Source: UMGS1532 sp045594795 (GTDB lineage Bacteria > Bacillota > Clostridia > Oscillospirales > Acutalibacteraceae). From it: a stretch of 14,715 nucleotides of DNA. Shown one piece after another: positions 5,243 to 11,933 of the stretch. The translations under genes and the position numbers were made by a program. Each line of letters opens with the position of its first letter. The first letter of the stretch is position 1. The DNA is taken from contig JAZNZF010000004.1 in NCBI GenBank assembly GCA_045594795.1, positions 1 to 14,715 of the forward strand, written 5' to 3'. The notes below the pieces were generated by a model. It was not told where the DNA came from, ran no database searches, and saw only the letters and a program-made list of their open reading frames with translations.

Positions 5243-5318
5243 GATAACAAAAGATATTAGAAGATATTTTGTTATAAACCCTTTATTTACTGAGGATATT
5301 TGAAGATATTAAAAGATA
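5243..5318. repeat. Two triplets of GATA repeats phased at 10 bp
   Basis: GATA occurs at 5243, 5253, 5263 and again at 5295, 5305, 5315. GATATTAGAAGATATT (5253-5268) and GATATTTGAAGATATT (5295-5310) differ in one base. The array ends 20 bp before the tRNA-Leu 3' end at 5338. Arm-type sites of tyrosine integrases are short direct repeats placed beside the crossover core, which this resembles. Confidence 0.55.
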
Positions 5319-5337
5319 CAAAATGTATAAAATCATC

Positions 5338-5360
5338 TTCAAGTCCTGTCACCCGCACCA
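5338..5360 (+). other. tRNA-Leu 3' end (T-arm and acceptor with CCA), probable attachment site
   Basis: The 23 bases comprise a T-loop beginning TTCAAGT, then CCTGT, then the acceptor strand CACCCGC and ACCA. This is the 3' end of a clostridial tRNA-Leu, whose acceptor 5' strand is GCGGGTG. No 5' part of the tRNA precedes it; upstream is AT-rich repeat DNA. It is directly followed by a tRNA-style terminator. The usual explanation is integration into the 3' end of a tRNA gene, with the complete tRNA at the other end of the element, outside the window. Confidence 0.7.
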
Positions 5361-5364
5361 ACTT

Positions 5365-5404
5365 AGCACTTAACTCTAACAGAGTTGGGTGCTTTGTTTT
5401 TTAT
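5365..5404 (+). terminator. Terminator following the tRNA-Leu end
   Basis: AGCACTTAACTCT (5365-5377) and AGAGTTGGGTGCT (5381-5393) form a 13-bp stem including two T-G pairs, with a 3-base loop, followed by TTGTTTTTTATTT. It sits 4 bases after the CCA, as expected for the original tRNA terminator. Confidence 0.85.
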
Positions 5405-5410
5405 TTGTGC

Positions 5411-5548
5411 AAAATCTACGGACTTGAACCTACGGTTCTTATCACTCTTGCGGTGCCCGACAACTGTGCTCACTTGGAGCGTGGCACACTTGCCGACCGC
5501 GGCGCTTCGTTTTGCTCGCTTATTCGTCCGCAGGACGCGCTCGCAACC
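5411..5548. repeat. GC-rich palindrome cluster (REP-like)
   Basis: This block is much richer in G and C than its surroundings. It contains GAACC-tac-GGTTC (5426-5438); a long imperfect palindrome from GCGGT (5450-5454) to ACCGC (5496-5500) with CGACAACTGTGC against GCACACTTGCCG inside; and CGTCC-gca-GGACG (5525-5537). Open frames across it are short and overlap on both strands, which I read as chance. It looks like a repetitive extragenic palindromic element lying between two copies of the tRNA-Leu 3' end. Confidence 0.5.
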
Positions 5549-5551
5549 TCA

Positions 5552-5567
5552 CCTGTCACCCGCACCA
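5552..5567 (+). other. Second copy of the tRNA-Leu 3' end
   Basis: CCTGTCACCCGCACCA repeats 5345-5360 exactly, 207 bp downstream. It is shorter than the first copy because the T-loop is missing. It is again directly followed by a terminator hairpin. It fits a nested or earlier integration event, or a duplication carrying the tRNA end. Confidence 0.65.
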
Positions 5568-5605
5568 AAAATCCCAAGAATTTTAAGTTTTTGGGATTTT
5601 TACTT
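5567..5605. terminator. Terminator after the second tRNA-Leu end
   Basis: AAAAATCCCAA (5567-5577) and TTGGGATTTTT (5591-5601) form an 11-bp stem. The run of T on the plus strand and of A on the minus strand make it usable in both directions. Confidence 0.75.
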
Positions 5606-5679
5606 ATTACCTCTTCACTATTCACAAAAAAGTTATTGGCAATTTGAAGCAATAGGCAAGTGATTGTTGCTTTTTATAC

Positions 5680-5708
5680 TTGAAAATGAATTATATATAT
5701 GTTATTAT
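5680..5708 (+). promoter_or_regulatory. Promoter of the SGNH hydrolase gene
   Basis: TTGAAA (5680-5685), a 17-bp spacer and TATTAT (5703-5708). The leader of about 55 bases contains a 7-bp hairpin, TATTGCC (near 5723) with GGCAATA (near 5746-5752), just upstream of the ribosome site AGAAAGG. Confidence 0.75.
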
Positions 5709-5769
5709 TTTTTTTAAGCTATTGCCCGTTTCTTGATAAGTTAAGGCAATAAAGAAAGGTTGATTTTTT

Positions 5770-6420
5770 ATGGATTTAAAAAACAAAACGATACTGTTTT
5801 TAGGTGACAGCATTACCGAAGGTCATGGCACTACCGATACGTCAAAAAGATTTACAAACCTTGTAGCCGCAGGTCTTGGCGCCAATTTTGTTAACTATGG
5901 TATAGGTGGAACAAGATATGCCCGCCAACACAATTACAACCCTGAGGTACAGGCCGATAAGGATTTCTGCATGCGTGTGCCAGAAATGCAAGAAGATGCT
6001 GATTGCATAGTTGTTTTTGGTGGCACTAACGATTATGACCATGGCGACGCACCCTTTGGTTGTTTTAGCGACCGTACGCCTATGACCTTTTACGGCGCAT
6101 TACATACCGTTTATTCAAACCTGATAGAAAAATATCCGGGCGTGCCCATAATTGTAATTACCCCCTTACACCGCACTAATGAGGACAACGGAGTAGTTAG
6201 CCGTGCCTATGGCTACAAACCTCTTAAAGACTATGTAAATGCTATCCGCGAGGTTGCGGAATACTATTCTCTGCCTGTGCTTGACTTTTTTGCCAACTCA
6301 GGAATGCAGCCTAATATTGAAATTATCAAACAGAAATTTGTGCCAGACGGCTTGCACCCCAACGATGCAGGTCACGTAATTATGGCAAATATGATAATGA
6401 ACTTTTTAAAGGCACTTTAA
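5770..6420 (+). CDS. SGNH/GDSL-family hydrolase (esterase)
   Basis: A 216-residue cytoplasmic esterase of the SGNH/GDSL family, the usual length for a single domain. Block I is FLGDSITEG with nucleophile Ser14. The block II glycine is in NYGIGGT (42-48), block III is GGTND with Asn87, and block V is DGLHPND with Asp193 and His196 completing the triad. The substrate cannot be told; relatives remove acetyl or acyl groups from sugars or lipids. There is no signal peptide, so it acts inside the cell. AAGAAAGGT precedes the ATG by about 9 bases. It has its own promoter, is convergent with the ATPase gene on its right and shares a two-way terminator with it. Confidence 0.9.
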   Translation: MDLKNKTILFLGDSITEGHGTTDTSKRFTNLVAAGLGANFVNYGIGGTRYARQHNYNPEVQADKDFCMRVPEMQEDADCIVVFGGTNDYDHGDAPFGCFSDRTPMTFYGALHTVYSNLIEKYPGVPIIVITPLHRTNEDNGVVSRAYGYKPLKDYVNAIREVAEYYSLPVLDFFANSGMQPNIEIIKQKFVPDGLHPNDAGHVIMANMIMNFLKAL

Positions 6421-6454
6421 TATTAAAAAAACTATAACATCCACAAAAACTTAA

Positions 6455-6510
6455 AAAAGCCACTGATTGCCAACTCCTCAAAAAGAAGTCTCGCTATCGG
6501 TGGCTTATTT
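6455..6510. terminator. Bidirectional terminator
   Basis: GCCAC (6459-6463) pairs with GTGGC (6500-6504). The stem continues inward through GAT/ATC and GC/GC with small mismatches around a long loop. TTATTTATTAT follows on the plus strand and TTTTTTAAG on the minus strand. It ends both convergent genes. Confidence 0.75.
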
Positions 6511-6511
6511 A

Positions 6512-7597
6512 TTATATTATATCAGTAATATCGGCTATTACGCGTTTTGTAATTTCGTTAAGTTTTTTGTAATCCATTGCCTTTATATAAAGAGTTTCTA
6601 ATTTATCGTGCACCAGTTTTGCATCGCTTAGAGTATCAGCAGCCAGATTTAAGAACTCGAAAGCTGCCTTGCGATTAAAGCTTACCCTTGCACGCTCTTG
6701 GTGGAATTTTGTAATATCCATAAATCTGCGTGCGTGTATTACCCTTTCGGTAGACTCGATTTTGTGGAAGCGGTTTGAGGTGCAAAATGCAAGCTTTAAT
6801 GCAGGAATAATTATATGCTCAACCTTATTGTTTGGTGACATAGGACAATAACAACTGATAACCTCGTGCCCTAACGAAAGCGCCTCGCTTTTTATTTTGC
6901 CAAGTATAGTAGCCGATGCTGCGCCAAATTCGTCCGAAATAACAATTTTTGTGTCTACTATTTTATCTAACGTGCCACCTAAAAATATAAGCCCTTTTGG
7001 TGTAACACCGCCAAGATACCTCTGCCATTCTATACCCTTAGCTTTTAGCTTTGGTAAATATTTTTTTGCAAGTTTTTTTGAAAACTGTAAGGCTTTTTCG
7101 GTATACAGGCTATTGCGCGCAACCTCGCAAGTATCGGTTATAACACAACCCGCCGCCGAAAGATAGCTTGCTGCTTTTTTGTGGAACTCTTTATTCTCTT
7201 TAGTTAAATCTATAATTGCCTTGCGATTATCTATAAGCGCCTTAGTATCCCAACACTCGCCTAAATTTATTATTTCTTCGCAAACGCCAGGATATGTAGG
7301 CTCTACTACGTGGGGCGCGGTACCATCCAAAAGCACCACCTTAACACCCGGAAAAATAACTGCATCTAAAGAGGTCGGGTCCGACGAGCAAGGACAAAGA
7401 TGCAGGCGCATACCCTTATTTAAAAAATATTCGGCAACCCTTTTCATCAACGTTGATTTGCCCGTGCCGGGACCACCTTTTATAATATATGTATGCCAAC
7501 CGCCAAAGCAGGAATAAGAGCTGGCAAACCCTGATACAAAGCCCTGCGGAGAATTAGCGCCCAAAAAGAACATAGGCTGATTTTTAAGCTCACTCAT
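6512..7597 (-). CDS. P-loop ATPase of the PRK06851 type
   Basis: A 361-residue P-loop NTPase. Walker A is GGPGTGKSTLMK (41-52), preceded by the typical WHTYIIK strand. The following text (HLCPCSSDPTSLDAVIFPGVKVVLLDGTAPHVVEP) is the hallmark of a family common in spore-forming Firmicutes and annotated as PRK06851 or simply ATPase. Known members are described as carrying two related P-loop-like halves; here the second half (ITKRYLGGVTPKG...IFLGGTLDK) has no intact Walker A. Its biological role is not known to me. The ATG at 7597 has AAGGGTGAG just upstream; the longer frame to 7660 has no such site. No consensus promoter is clear in the AT-rich 7598-7690 interval. Confidence 0.8.
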   Translation of the reverse strand: MSELKNQPMFFLGANSPQGFVSGFASSYSCFGGWHTYIIKGGPGTGKSTLMKRVAEYFLNKGMRLHLCPCSSDPTSLDAVIFPGVKVVLLDGTAPHVVEPTYPGVCEEIINLGECWDTKALIDNRKAIIDLTKENKEFHKKAASYLSAAGCVITDTCEVARNSLYTEKALQFSKKLAKKYLPKLKAKGIEWQRYLGGVTPKGLIFLGGTLDKIVDTKIVISDEFGAASATILGKIKSEALSLGHEVISCYCPMSPNNKVEHIIIPALKLAFCTSNRFHKIESTERVIHARRFMDITKFHQERARVSFNRKAAFEFLNLAADTLSDAKLVHDKLETLYIKAMDYKKLNEITKRVIADITDII

Positions 7598-7682
7598 AAA
7601 ACTCACCCTTCGTATTTTATATATACATAATATGTTGCAATTCTTATATTTGTTAACCAATAAAAAACAATATTATATTTTT

Positions 7683-7730
7683 ACAAAAAAGCACCCCATC
7701 GATAACATTTACTGATATCGGCGGGGTTGG
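7683..7730 (-). terminator. Terminator of the two-domain lipoprotein gene
   Basis: On the minus strand ACCCC-GC-CGATA (7727-7716) pairs with TATCG-AT-GGGGT (7704-7693) around a central loop, and is followed by GCTTTTTTGT. It lies 8 bases after the stop codon. Confidence 0.8.
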
Positions 7731-7734
7731 ATTT

Positions 7735-8844
7735 CTATAATAGCTCAATTTTAATTTCGGTTATATAGCCTGTCGTGTTGCTTGCGGTTACCGTAAGCTT
7801 TGCCTCATCTTTATGAATATAAACATAATAAGTATTTTCTTTGCCCTTTTCTATTTTGGTGAAGTTTTCTTTGCCGAAGGTATTTTCTAAGTTATAGGCT
7901 GTGGCGCCTACCCTACACCCGTTTGCAAGGGTTAAATCAAGCTTTTGGTTGATGTTGCTTTTAATAGAGGTAACGAGGCAATTACCGACAGTTGTGGGAT
8001 AATTGGCAACGTTCTTTACACCTAAAGTAAGTGTACTGTTAGCGGCGGTTAGTTTAACGGCATTCTCGACGGTTGTATTGGCAGGTATGTACTCCTCCTC
8101 TGCAACCTTTATCCAGCCAGCGCTAACAAGTCGGCTTACGGGCAGCGGCATAGTGTAGGTCGTTCCGTACAAATAAAATGTAAAATCAGAAAGCTTGCTT
8201 GATAGCACCTCGGGGTCTTGATAATTTTTAATCTCATCGGGCGTTGTTTCGGAAAACAAAAGCGTTTCGGGGTCGGTAATTCTAAAATAAAAAACCTCAA
8301 AAAGCTTGTCATCCTTAAAGCATAGCCTTGCGCCCTCAGTTTTTGTGCCATAGCAAAGTATATTTGGATACTCTTCGCTTTTCTCCTCGCCTTTTGGAGT
8401 GCCATACTTATTTTTAACCGCATCTATAGGCGCACCAAAGCTGATTCCTTTTGGTAATTCTATAACCGCATTGCCATTTTCTTTTGCTACTACACCACAT
8501 ACAATACAGTCGGTAAGCTTTTGCTCAGCATCACTTAGGTTTGCGATATATATTTCGGTCTGAACTTCACCTTTACTTACTTTATATATGCTATATTGTC
8601 CCGACTGTAGTGTGGCATTTTTTAGGTTGGAGCCCAGCTCGAAACCGGTTGTAGCAAAACTGCTATAGTATGTAGGGAATGCAAACACCTTTCCGTTAAT
8701 CGCTACAGTATAGCTATCGATACTATCTCCCATTGCCGCCTTGCTTTCATCAAGTGGATACGAGACGGTAGTTTCCACTTTGTTTTCTCCACAGCCACAA
8801 AGCAAAAGGCATATAAACACCAAAAATGCTACTATTCTTTTCAT
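7735..8844 (-). CDS. Lipoprotein built of two related domains
   Basis: A 369-residue lipoprotein. The signal peptide MKRIVAFLVFICLLLCGC ends in a lipobox with the lipidated cysteine at position 18, so the protein sits on the outer face of the membrane. The mature part holds two similar halves. Each starts with a short strand pair (SYTVAINGKVFAFPTYYSSFATTGFEL near 44-70; DFTFYLYGTTYTMPLPVSRLVSAGWIKV near 220-247), continues with an IxNxxxxxxxLxDCxVxxI-like strand, and ends in a LxxGxxxGA...xxYGTPK / FGKENF turn. The family is not one I can name; similar tandem lipoproteins are common in gut Clostridia. AAGGAG precedes the ATG. It follows the XRE gene by 47 bases on the same strand, with a hairpin between them. 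Confidence 0.75.
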   Translation of the reverse strand: MKRIVAFLVFICLLLCGCGENKVETTVSYPLDESKAAMGDSIDSYTVAINGKVFAFPTYYSSFATTGFELGSNLKNATLQSGQYSIYKVSKGEVQTEIYIANLSDAEQKLTDCIVCGVVAKENGNAVIELPKGISFGAPIDAVKNKYGTPKGEEKSEEYPNILCYGTKTEGARLCFKDDKLFEVFYFRITDPETLLFSETTPDEIKNYQDPEVLSSKLSDFTFYLYGTTYTMPLPVSRLVSAGWIKVAEEEYIPANTTVENAVKLTAANSTLTLGVKNVANYPTTVGNCLVTSIKSNINQKLDLTLANGCRVGATAYNLENTFGKENFTKIEKGKENTYYVYIHKDEAKLTVTASNTTGYITEIKIELL

Positions 8845-8864
8845 TCCTATCTCCTTTATTTAAA

Positions 8865-8886
8865 ATGCCGCCAAATATGGCGGCAT
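8865..8886 (-). terminator. Hairpin between regulator and lipoprotein genes
   Basis: ATGCCGCC (8865-8872) and GGCGGCAT (8879-8886) are exact complements with a 6-base loop. On the minus strand only TTTTAAAT follows, then the lipoprotein ribosome site. The short U run suggests partial termination or processing within the operon, not a complete stop. Confidence 0.55.
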
Positions 8887-8891
8887 AAATT

Positions 8892-9500
8892 TTACTTATC
8901 TTCTTTATTTTTTGGCTTTGTAGAAATTTTAAGTACAAGTATAAACCAAAGAATTGCCATAACCTGCACAACGGTAGCAACAAACCAAATAAGGTGTATG
9001 CCGTGAATACTTATGCTTATGTATATGCTAAGGGCAACCGACCAGATTATACTGCTAACGGTAAGCAGCTGTAAAATCTGATTCCACCAAAGGCATGCGA
9101 ACACCGTAAACACAACAGCGGTTGCCGGTATTGCGTATATAAAGGTATAATCGGCATGGGCTACGGGTGTTGGCAACATATTAAGCACCATAAAAACGAT
9201 AACTGCAACAAGCCAAACAATAGCCGCAGATAAAAGCGGTATTATTACGTGTTTGCGACGAATATGCTTATGGCGTTTAGGCTTACCGATTGATACTAAA
9301 TCGTTAAGGGTTATGCCGTAAAAATCTGCAATGGTTTTTAAAACAAAGGCATCGGGCAGACCGTCGCCACGCTCCCACTTAGAAACCGATTTGTCGGAAT
9401 AATTAAGCTTTTCGGCAAGCTCTAACTGTGTTAAGTTGTTAAGCTTTCTGTAAGCAGAAAGATTGTTTGAAACTACTTTGCGAAAATCCTGCTCTGTCAT
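8892..9500 (-). CDS. Membrane-anchored XRE-family transcription regulator
   Basis: A 202-residue protein. Residues 1-70 are an XRE helix-turn-helix: NLSAYRKLNNLTQLELAEKLNYSDKSVSKWERGDGLP, with the recognition helix at SDKSVSKWE. A basic linker (KPKRHKHIRRKH) leads to four or five hydrophobic segments between about residues 85 and 190, and a lysine-rich tail. It is thus a DNA-binding domain tethered to the membrane, a common arrangement in Firmicutes, likely responding to an envelope signal. The ATG at 9500 is chosen because GGAGG lies 6 bases upstream; the frame can be read from a TTG at 9512 that overlaps that site. It is the first gene of an operon with the lipoprotein and has its own promoter and a nearby palindrome. 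Confidence 0.85.
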   Translation of the reverse strand: MTEQDFRKVVSNNLSAYRKLNNLTQLELAEKLNYSDKSVSKWERGDGLPDAFVLKTIADFYGITLNDLVSIGKPKRHKHIRRKHVIIPLLSAAIVWLVAVIVFMVLNMLPTPVAHADYTFIYAIPATAVVFTVFACLWWNQILQLLTVSSIIWSVALSIYISISIHGIHLIWFVATVVQVMAILWFILVLKISTKPKNKEDK

Positions 9501-9534
9501 TATTGCCTCCAACCACTTAAAGTTATTTTTAATA

Positions 9535-9563
9535 ATTATACACTAATTTTTGCTTATTTGCAA
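9535..9563 (-). promoter_or_regulatory. Promoter of the XRE regulator gene
   Basis: On the minus strand TTGCAA (9563-9558), a 17-bp spacer and a perfect TATAAT (9540-9535). The leader is about 30 bases and includes the ribosome site. Confidence 0.85.
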
Positions 9564-9575
9564 GACGGAAAACTG

Positions 9576-9594
9576 ATTCTACCCTGAGTAGAAT
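9576..9594. promoter_or_regulatory. Palindrome in the divergent promoter region, candidate operator
   Basis: ATTCTAC-cctga-GTAGAAT, 7-bp arms and a 5-base centre. It lies 13 bp upstream of the regulator -35 box and 44 bp upstream of the divergent gene's -35 box. XRE regulators usually bind such palindromes, so it may serve the regulator itself or both promoters. Confidence 0.45.
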
Positions 9595-9637
9595 TCAATA
9601 TTTATGGTTTCATACAACCTACTACCTGTAACACCCC

Positions 9638-9666
9638 TTGTTTTTTTACTATAACTGTTGTATAAT
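9638..9666 (+). promoter_or_regulatory. Promoter of the O-antigen-ligase-like gene
   Basis: TTGTTT (9638-9643), a 17-bp spacer and a perfect TATAAT (9661-9666). Transcription would start near 9673, leaving a leader of about 25 bases with AAAGGAGG. Confidence 0.8.
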
Positions 9667-9697
9667 ACTATATTATATTAATTAAAGGAGGTACCGT

Positions 9698-10876
9698 ATG
9701 GAAGCAACGGCAATTTATAAGGCCATAAAAAATGCACTTACTCCGCAAAACATTATTATAATGTTAGCTGTCGGTTGCTTTGCGCCCTTTGTTTTTACAG
9801 CAATTTTTGCCATTATTGCTCTTGTGGCTATTGCTTTTAACCCACAGCTACAACGCGGTTTATTGAGCTTTCGCGGTGCTTTTTTAATACCTTTATTTTG
9901 TGCTTACGCCTTTTTAATTGCTTTTTACAATCACAACATCTTAGGCATCTTGATAGCACCCGTTTTCTTTGGTATTTTAATTTTATATTGCTTTGTGCGT
10001 ACCTTTATAACTCGGGAAACTATTAACACTTGCTATACCGCAATATGCTATATGGTCTTCCCTGCTTTTATTCATGCAGTTGCCGAAACACTTACCGCAC
10101 CGCAAATGGACGAGGTATATCGTTGTACAGCATACTTTGGTAATGCAAATTATTTCGGTGCGCTTATGGCGGCTGTAATAATAATTTGTGCACACAAAAT
10201 TGTTTCGCAGAACGGCAGGGCATTATTCTACTATATCGTTGCCTTTGTAGCGCTTATAAATATTTATCTTTCAGGTAGCCTTTTTGCTATAATCGAGCTT
10301 GTGGTGGGTGTGGCAATTTATCTTCTTTTAACCAAGCATTACCGCCTTTTCTGCCTTATGGTAATTTGCGGTTCTTTAGGCATTATGCTTATTACCACGA
10401 TGCCCGAGCTTTTACCACGCCTTTCCGAATCGGGCGATGCTACGGGTTACCGCGTGCATATATGGGGCATTATAATACGCGAAATTAAGATTCACCCATT
10501 TTTTGGCAAGGGCTTTATGAGTTATAACCTCATTAAAGGTTTATACGAGGGAAGCTACAATACTGTGCACAGCCACAACTTAGCACTCGACAGTTTGCTT
10601 AACTTTGGCATTTTTGGTACACTTTTGCTTGGCAGTATGCTTTATTATATAATCCGCCGCATTGTTCGTGTATATATGTCAGAAAACGGTAACGAGCTTG
10701 CAGCTATTGCTATTGCCGTGCTTGCCGCAATAATTTCGCACTCTTTTACCGATATAACATTCTTCTGGATACAAACCGGCGTATTCTACGTTATAGTTTT
10801 TGGTAGTATAGGATGCGAAGAAAAGAGGCTTAATCTAACAAACGATACACTAATTCGGGGCAGATACCGTATATAA
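9698..10876 (+). CDS. O-antigen ligase/polymerase-like membrane protein (Wzy_C family)
   Basis: A 392-residue polytopic membrane protein with about ten hydrophobic segments. It has the marks of the O-antigen ligase/Wzy_C family: NANYFG (149-154) in the middle, a large outer loop after the TTMPELLPRL segment with Arg252 in GYRVHIW, HPFFGKGF (266-273), and the HSHN motif at 291-294 followed by LALDSLLNFGIFG. The family transfers or polymerises surface glycans using lipid-linked donors; in Gram-positives the targets include teichoic-acid-like or exopolysaccharide chains. The substrate here is unknown and no other glycan gene is adjacent. The start has a perfect AAAGGAGG 7 bases upstream. The FKBP-like lipoprotein gene follows after 25 bases, so the two are probably cotranscribed. 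Confidence 0.85.
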   Translation: MEATAIYKAIKNALTPQNIIIMLAVGCFAPFVFTAIFAIIALVAIAFNPQLQRGLLSFRGAFLIPLFCAYAFLIAFYNHNILGILIAPVFFGILILYCFVRTFITRETINTCYTAICYMVFPAFIHAVAETLTAPQMDEVYRCTAYFGNANYFGALMAAVIIICAHKIVSQNGRALFYYIVAFVALINIYLSGSLFAIIELVVGVAIYLLLTKHYRLFCLMVICGSLGIMLITTMPELLPRLSESGDATGYRVHIWGIIIREIKIHPFFGKGFMSYNLIKGLYEGSYNTVHSHNLALDSLLNFGIFGTLLLGSMLYYIIRRIVRVYMSENGNELAAIAIAVLAAIISHSFTDITFFWIQTGVFYVIVFGSIGCEEKRLNLTNDTLIRGRYRI

Positions 10877-10901
10877 ATTATTTTTAAAAGAGGTTTTATT
10901 T

Positions 10902-11864
10902 ATGAAAAAAGCTTTATCAATTTTATTATTATTTACCCTTGCATTTACGCTTTTTTGTGGTTGTGGCAAAAAGGGCAACGATTCATCAGAAGTTTCAACC
11001 ACAGCCAAGGTTGACGGAATAGAGCTTGCTGCTTATAAAAACATACAGATTGACTGGGCGAGCACCTCAAACTCTACCTTATTAGAAAACGCTTTGGGTG
11101 AGCTTGAACCCACCGTAAAAAAAATAACCGACCGCGCGATTAAAAAAGGTGACACTGCTAACATAGACTACACAGGTTACAAAAACGGGATTAAGTTTGA
11201 GGGCGGCGAGGCCAAAGGCTACGATTTAGGTATTGGCTCAGGCTCGTTTATACCTGGCTTTGAAGATGGTCTTGTTGGTGTTAAGCCGGGTGAAACCAAA
11301 AATCTTAACCTAACCTTCCCCGAAGATTATGGAAGCACCGACCTTGCTGGGCAAGCGGTTGTTTTTAAGGTAAAGGTTAATTATATTGCAGAGAAAGAAT
11401 ACTCAAACGAAGATAAATTGTCTGCAAAGAAAAGCGTTTTTAAAAACGCCCTTATAAACCACGTAGTTGAAAATTCCAAGGTTGACAAGCTACCCGAGAA
11501 AAGTGTTGATACTTACGTTACTAAATTCCGCGAAATTTACACACAAAACGCTGCCTCTTACGGTTATGATAGCTTAGACTCTTACCTAAAAGCCGCAGGT
11601 CAAACCACAGAAAGCTTTGAAAAAATCCTAAAATCCAATGCCGAACTACAGGTTAAAACCGAGCTTGTTACAAATGCTATTGCAAAGCTTGAGGATATCT
11701 CACTTACAACAAGCGAATACAATACCGCAGTTAAAAATTATGCTTCTACCTATAGCACCACCGAAAGCCAGTTTGTTGAGGCTAATGGCAAGGAATATAT
11801 AGAAACCGTACTGCTACAAGATAAGGTTGCAACCTTTTTATCCGAAAACTCTGAGTGTAAATAA
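10902..11864 (+). CDS. Lipoprotein with trigger-factor-like FKBP peptidyl-prolyl isomerase domain
   Basis: A 320-residue lipoprotein. The signal peptide MKKALSILLLFTLAFTLFCGC gives lipidated Cys21. Residues about 75-162 form an FKBP-type prolyl isomerase domain of the trigger-factor kind: KKGDTANIDYTGYKNG, then GGEAKGYDLGIGSGSFIPGFEDGL, then KPGETKNLNLTFPEDYGSTDLAG and VVFKVKV. The remaining 155 residues are helical and resemble the trigger-factor C-terminal chaperone domain. There is no ribosome-binding N-terminal domain. It should fold secreted proteins outside the membrane, like PrsA but with a different isomerase. AAAGAGG precedes the ATG. The gene follows the ligase-like gene with no terminator between, so the operon may link envelope glycan assembly and folding. 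Confidence 0.88.
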   Translation: MKKALSILLLFTLAFTLFCGCGKKGNDSSEVSTTAKVDGIELAAYKNIQIDWASTSNSTLLENALGELEPTVKKITDRAIKKGDTANIDYTGYKNGIKFEGGEAKGYDLGIGSGSFIPGFEDGLVGVKPGETKNLNLTFPEDYGSTDLAGQAVVFKVKVNYIAEKEYSNEDKLSAKKSVFKNALINHVVENSKVDKLPEKSVDTYVTKFREIYTQNAASYGYDSLDSYLKAAGQTTESFEKILKSNAELQVKTELVTNAIAKLEDISLTTSEYNTAVKNYASTYSTTESQFVEANGKEYIETVLLQDKVATFLSENSECK

Positions 11865-11877
11865 TAATACTTACAAA

Positions 11878-11922
11878 AAAGAACAGCCCTATGCTACTTA
11901 ATGTTAGCTTAGGGCTGTTAAT
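11878..11922 (-). terminator. Terminator between convergent genes
   Basis: AACAGCCCTATGCTA (from 11882) and TAGCTTAGGGCTGTT (to 11919) form a long stem with one mismatch. On the minus strand CTTTTTTG follows, a good U tail for the dockerin gene. On the plus strand AATTTATAG follows, a weaker tail for the FKBP-like gene. Confidence 0.8.
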
Positions 11923-11933
11923 TTATAGTTCTA

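Noticed and set aside
5415..5440. A leftward tRNA T-arm-like stretch (GGTTCAAGTCC on the minus strand)
   Set aside because: The flanking bases do not form a T stem (only two pairs) and no CCA or other arm follows; the sequence is better explained by the GAACC-tac-GGTTC palindrome.
5300..5663. Overlapping open frames of 60-115 codons across the tRNA-Leu junction on both strands
   Set aside because: They cross the tRNA end, its terminator and the GC-rich palindromes, overlap each other in several frames and lack ribosome sites.
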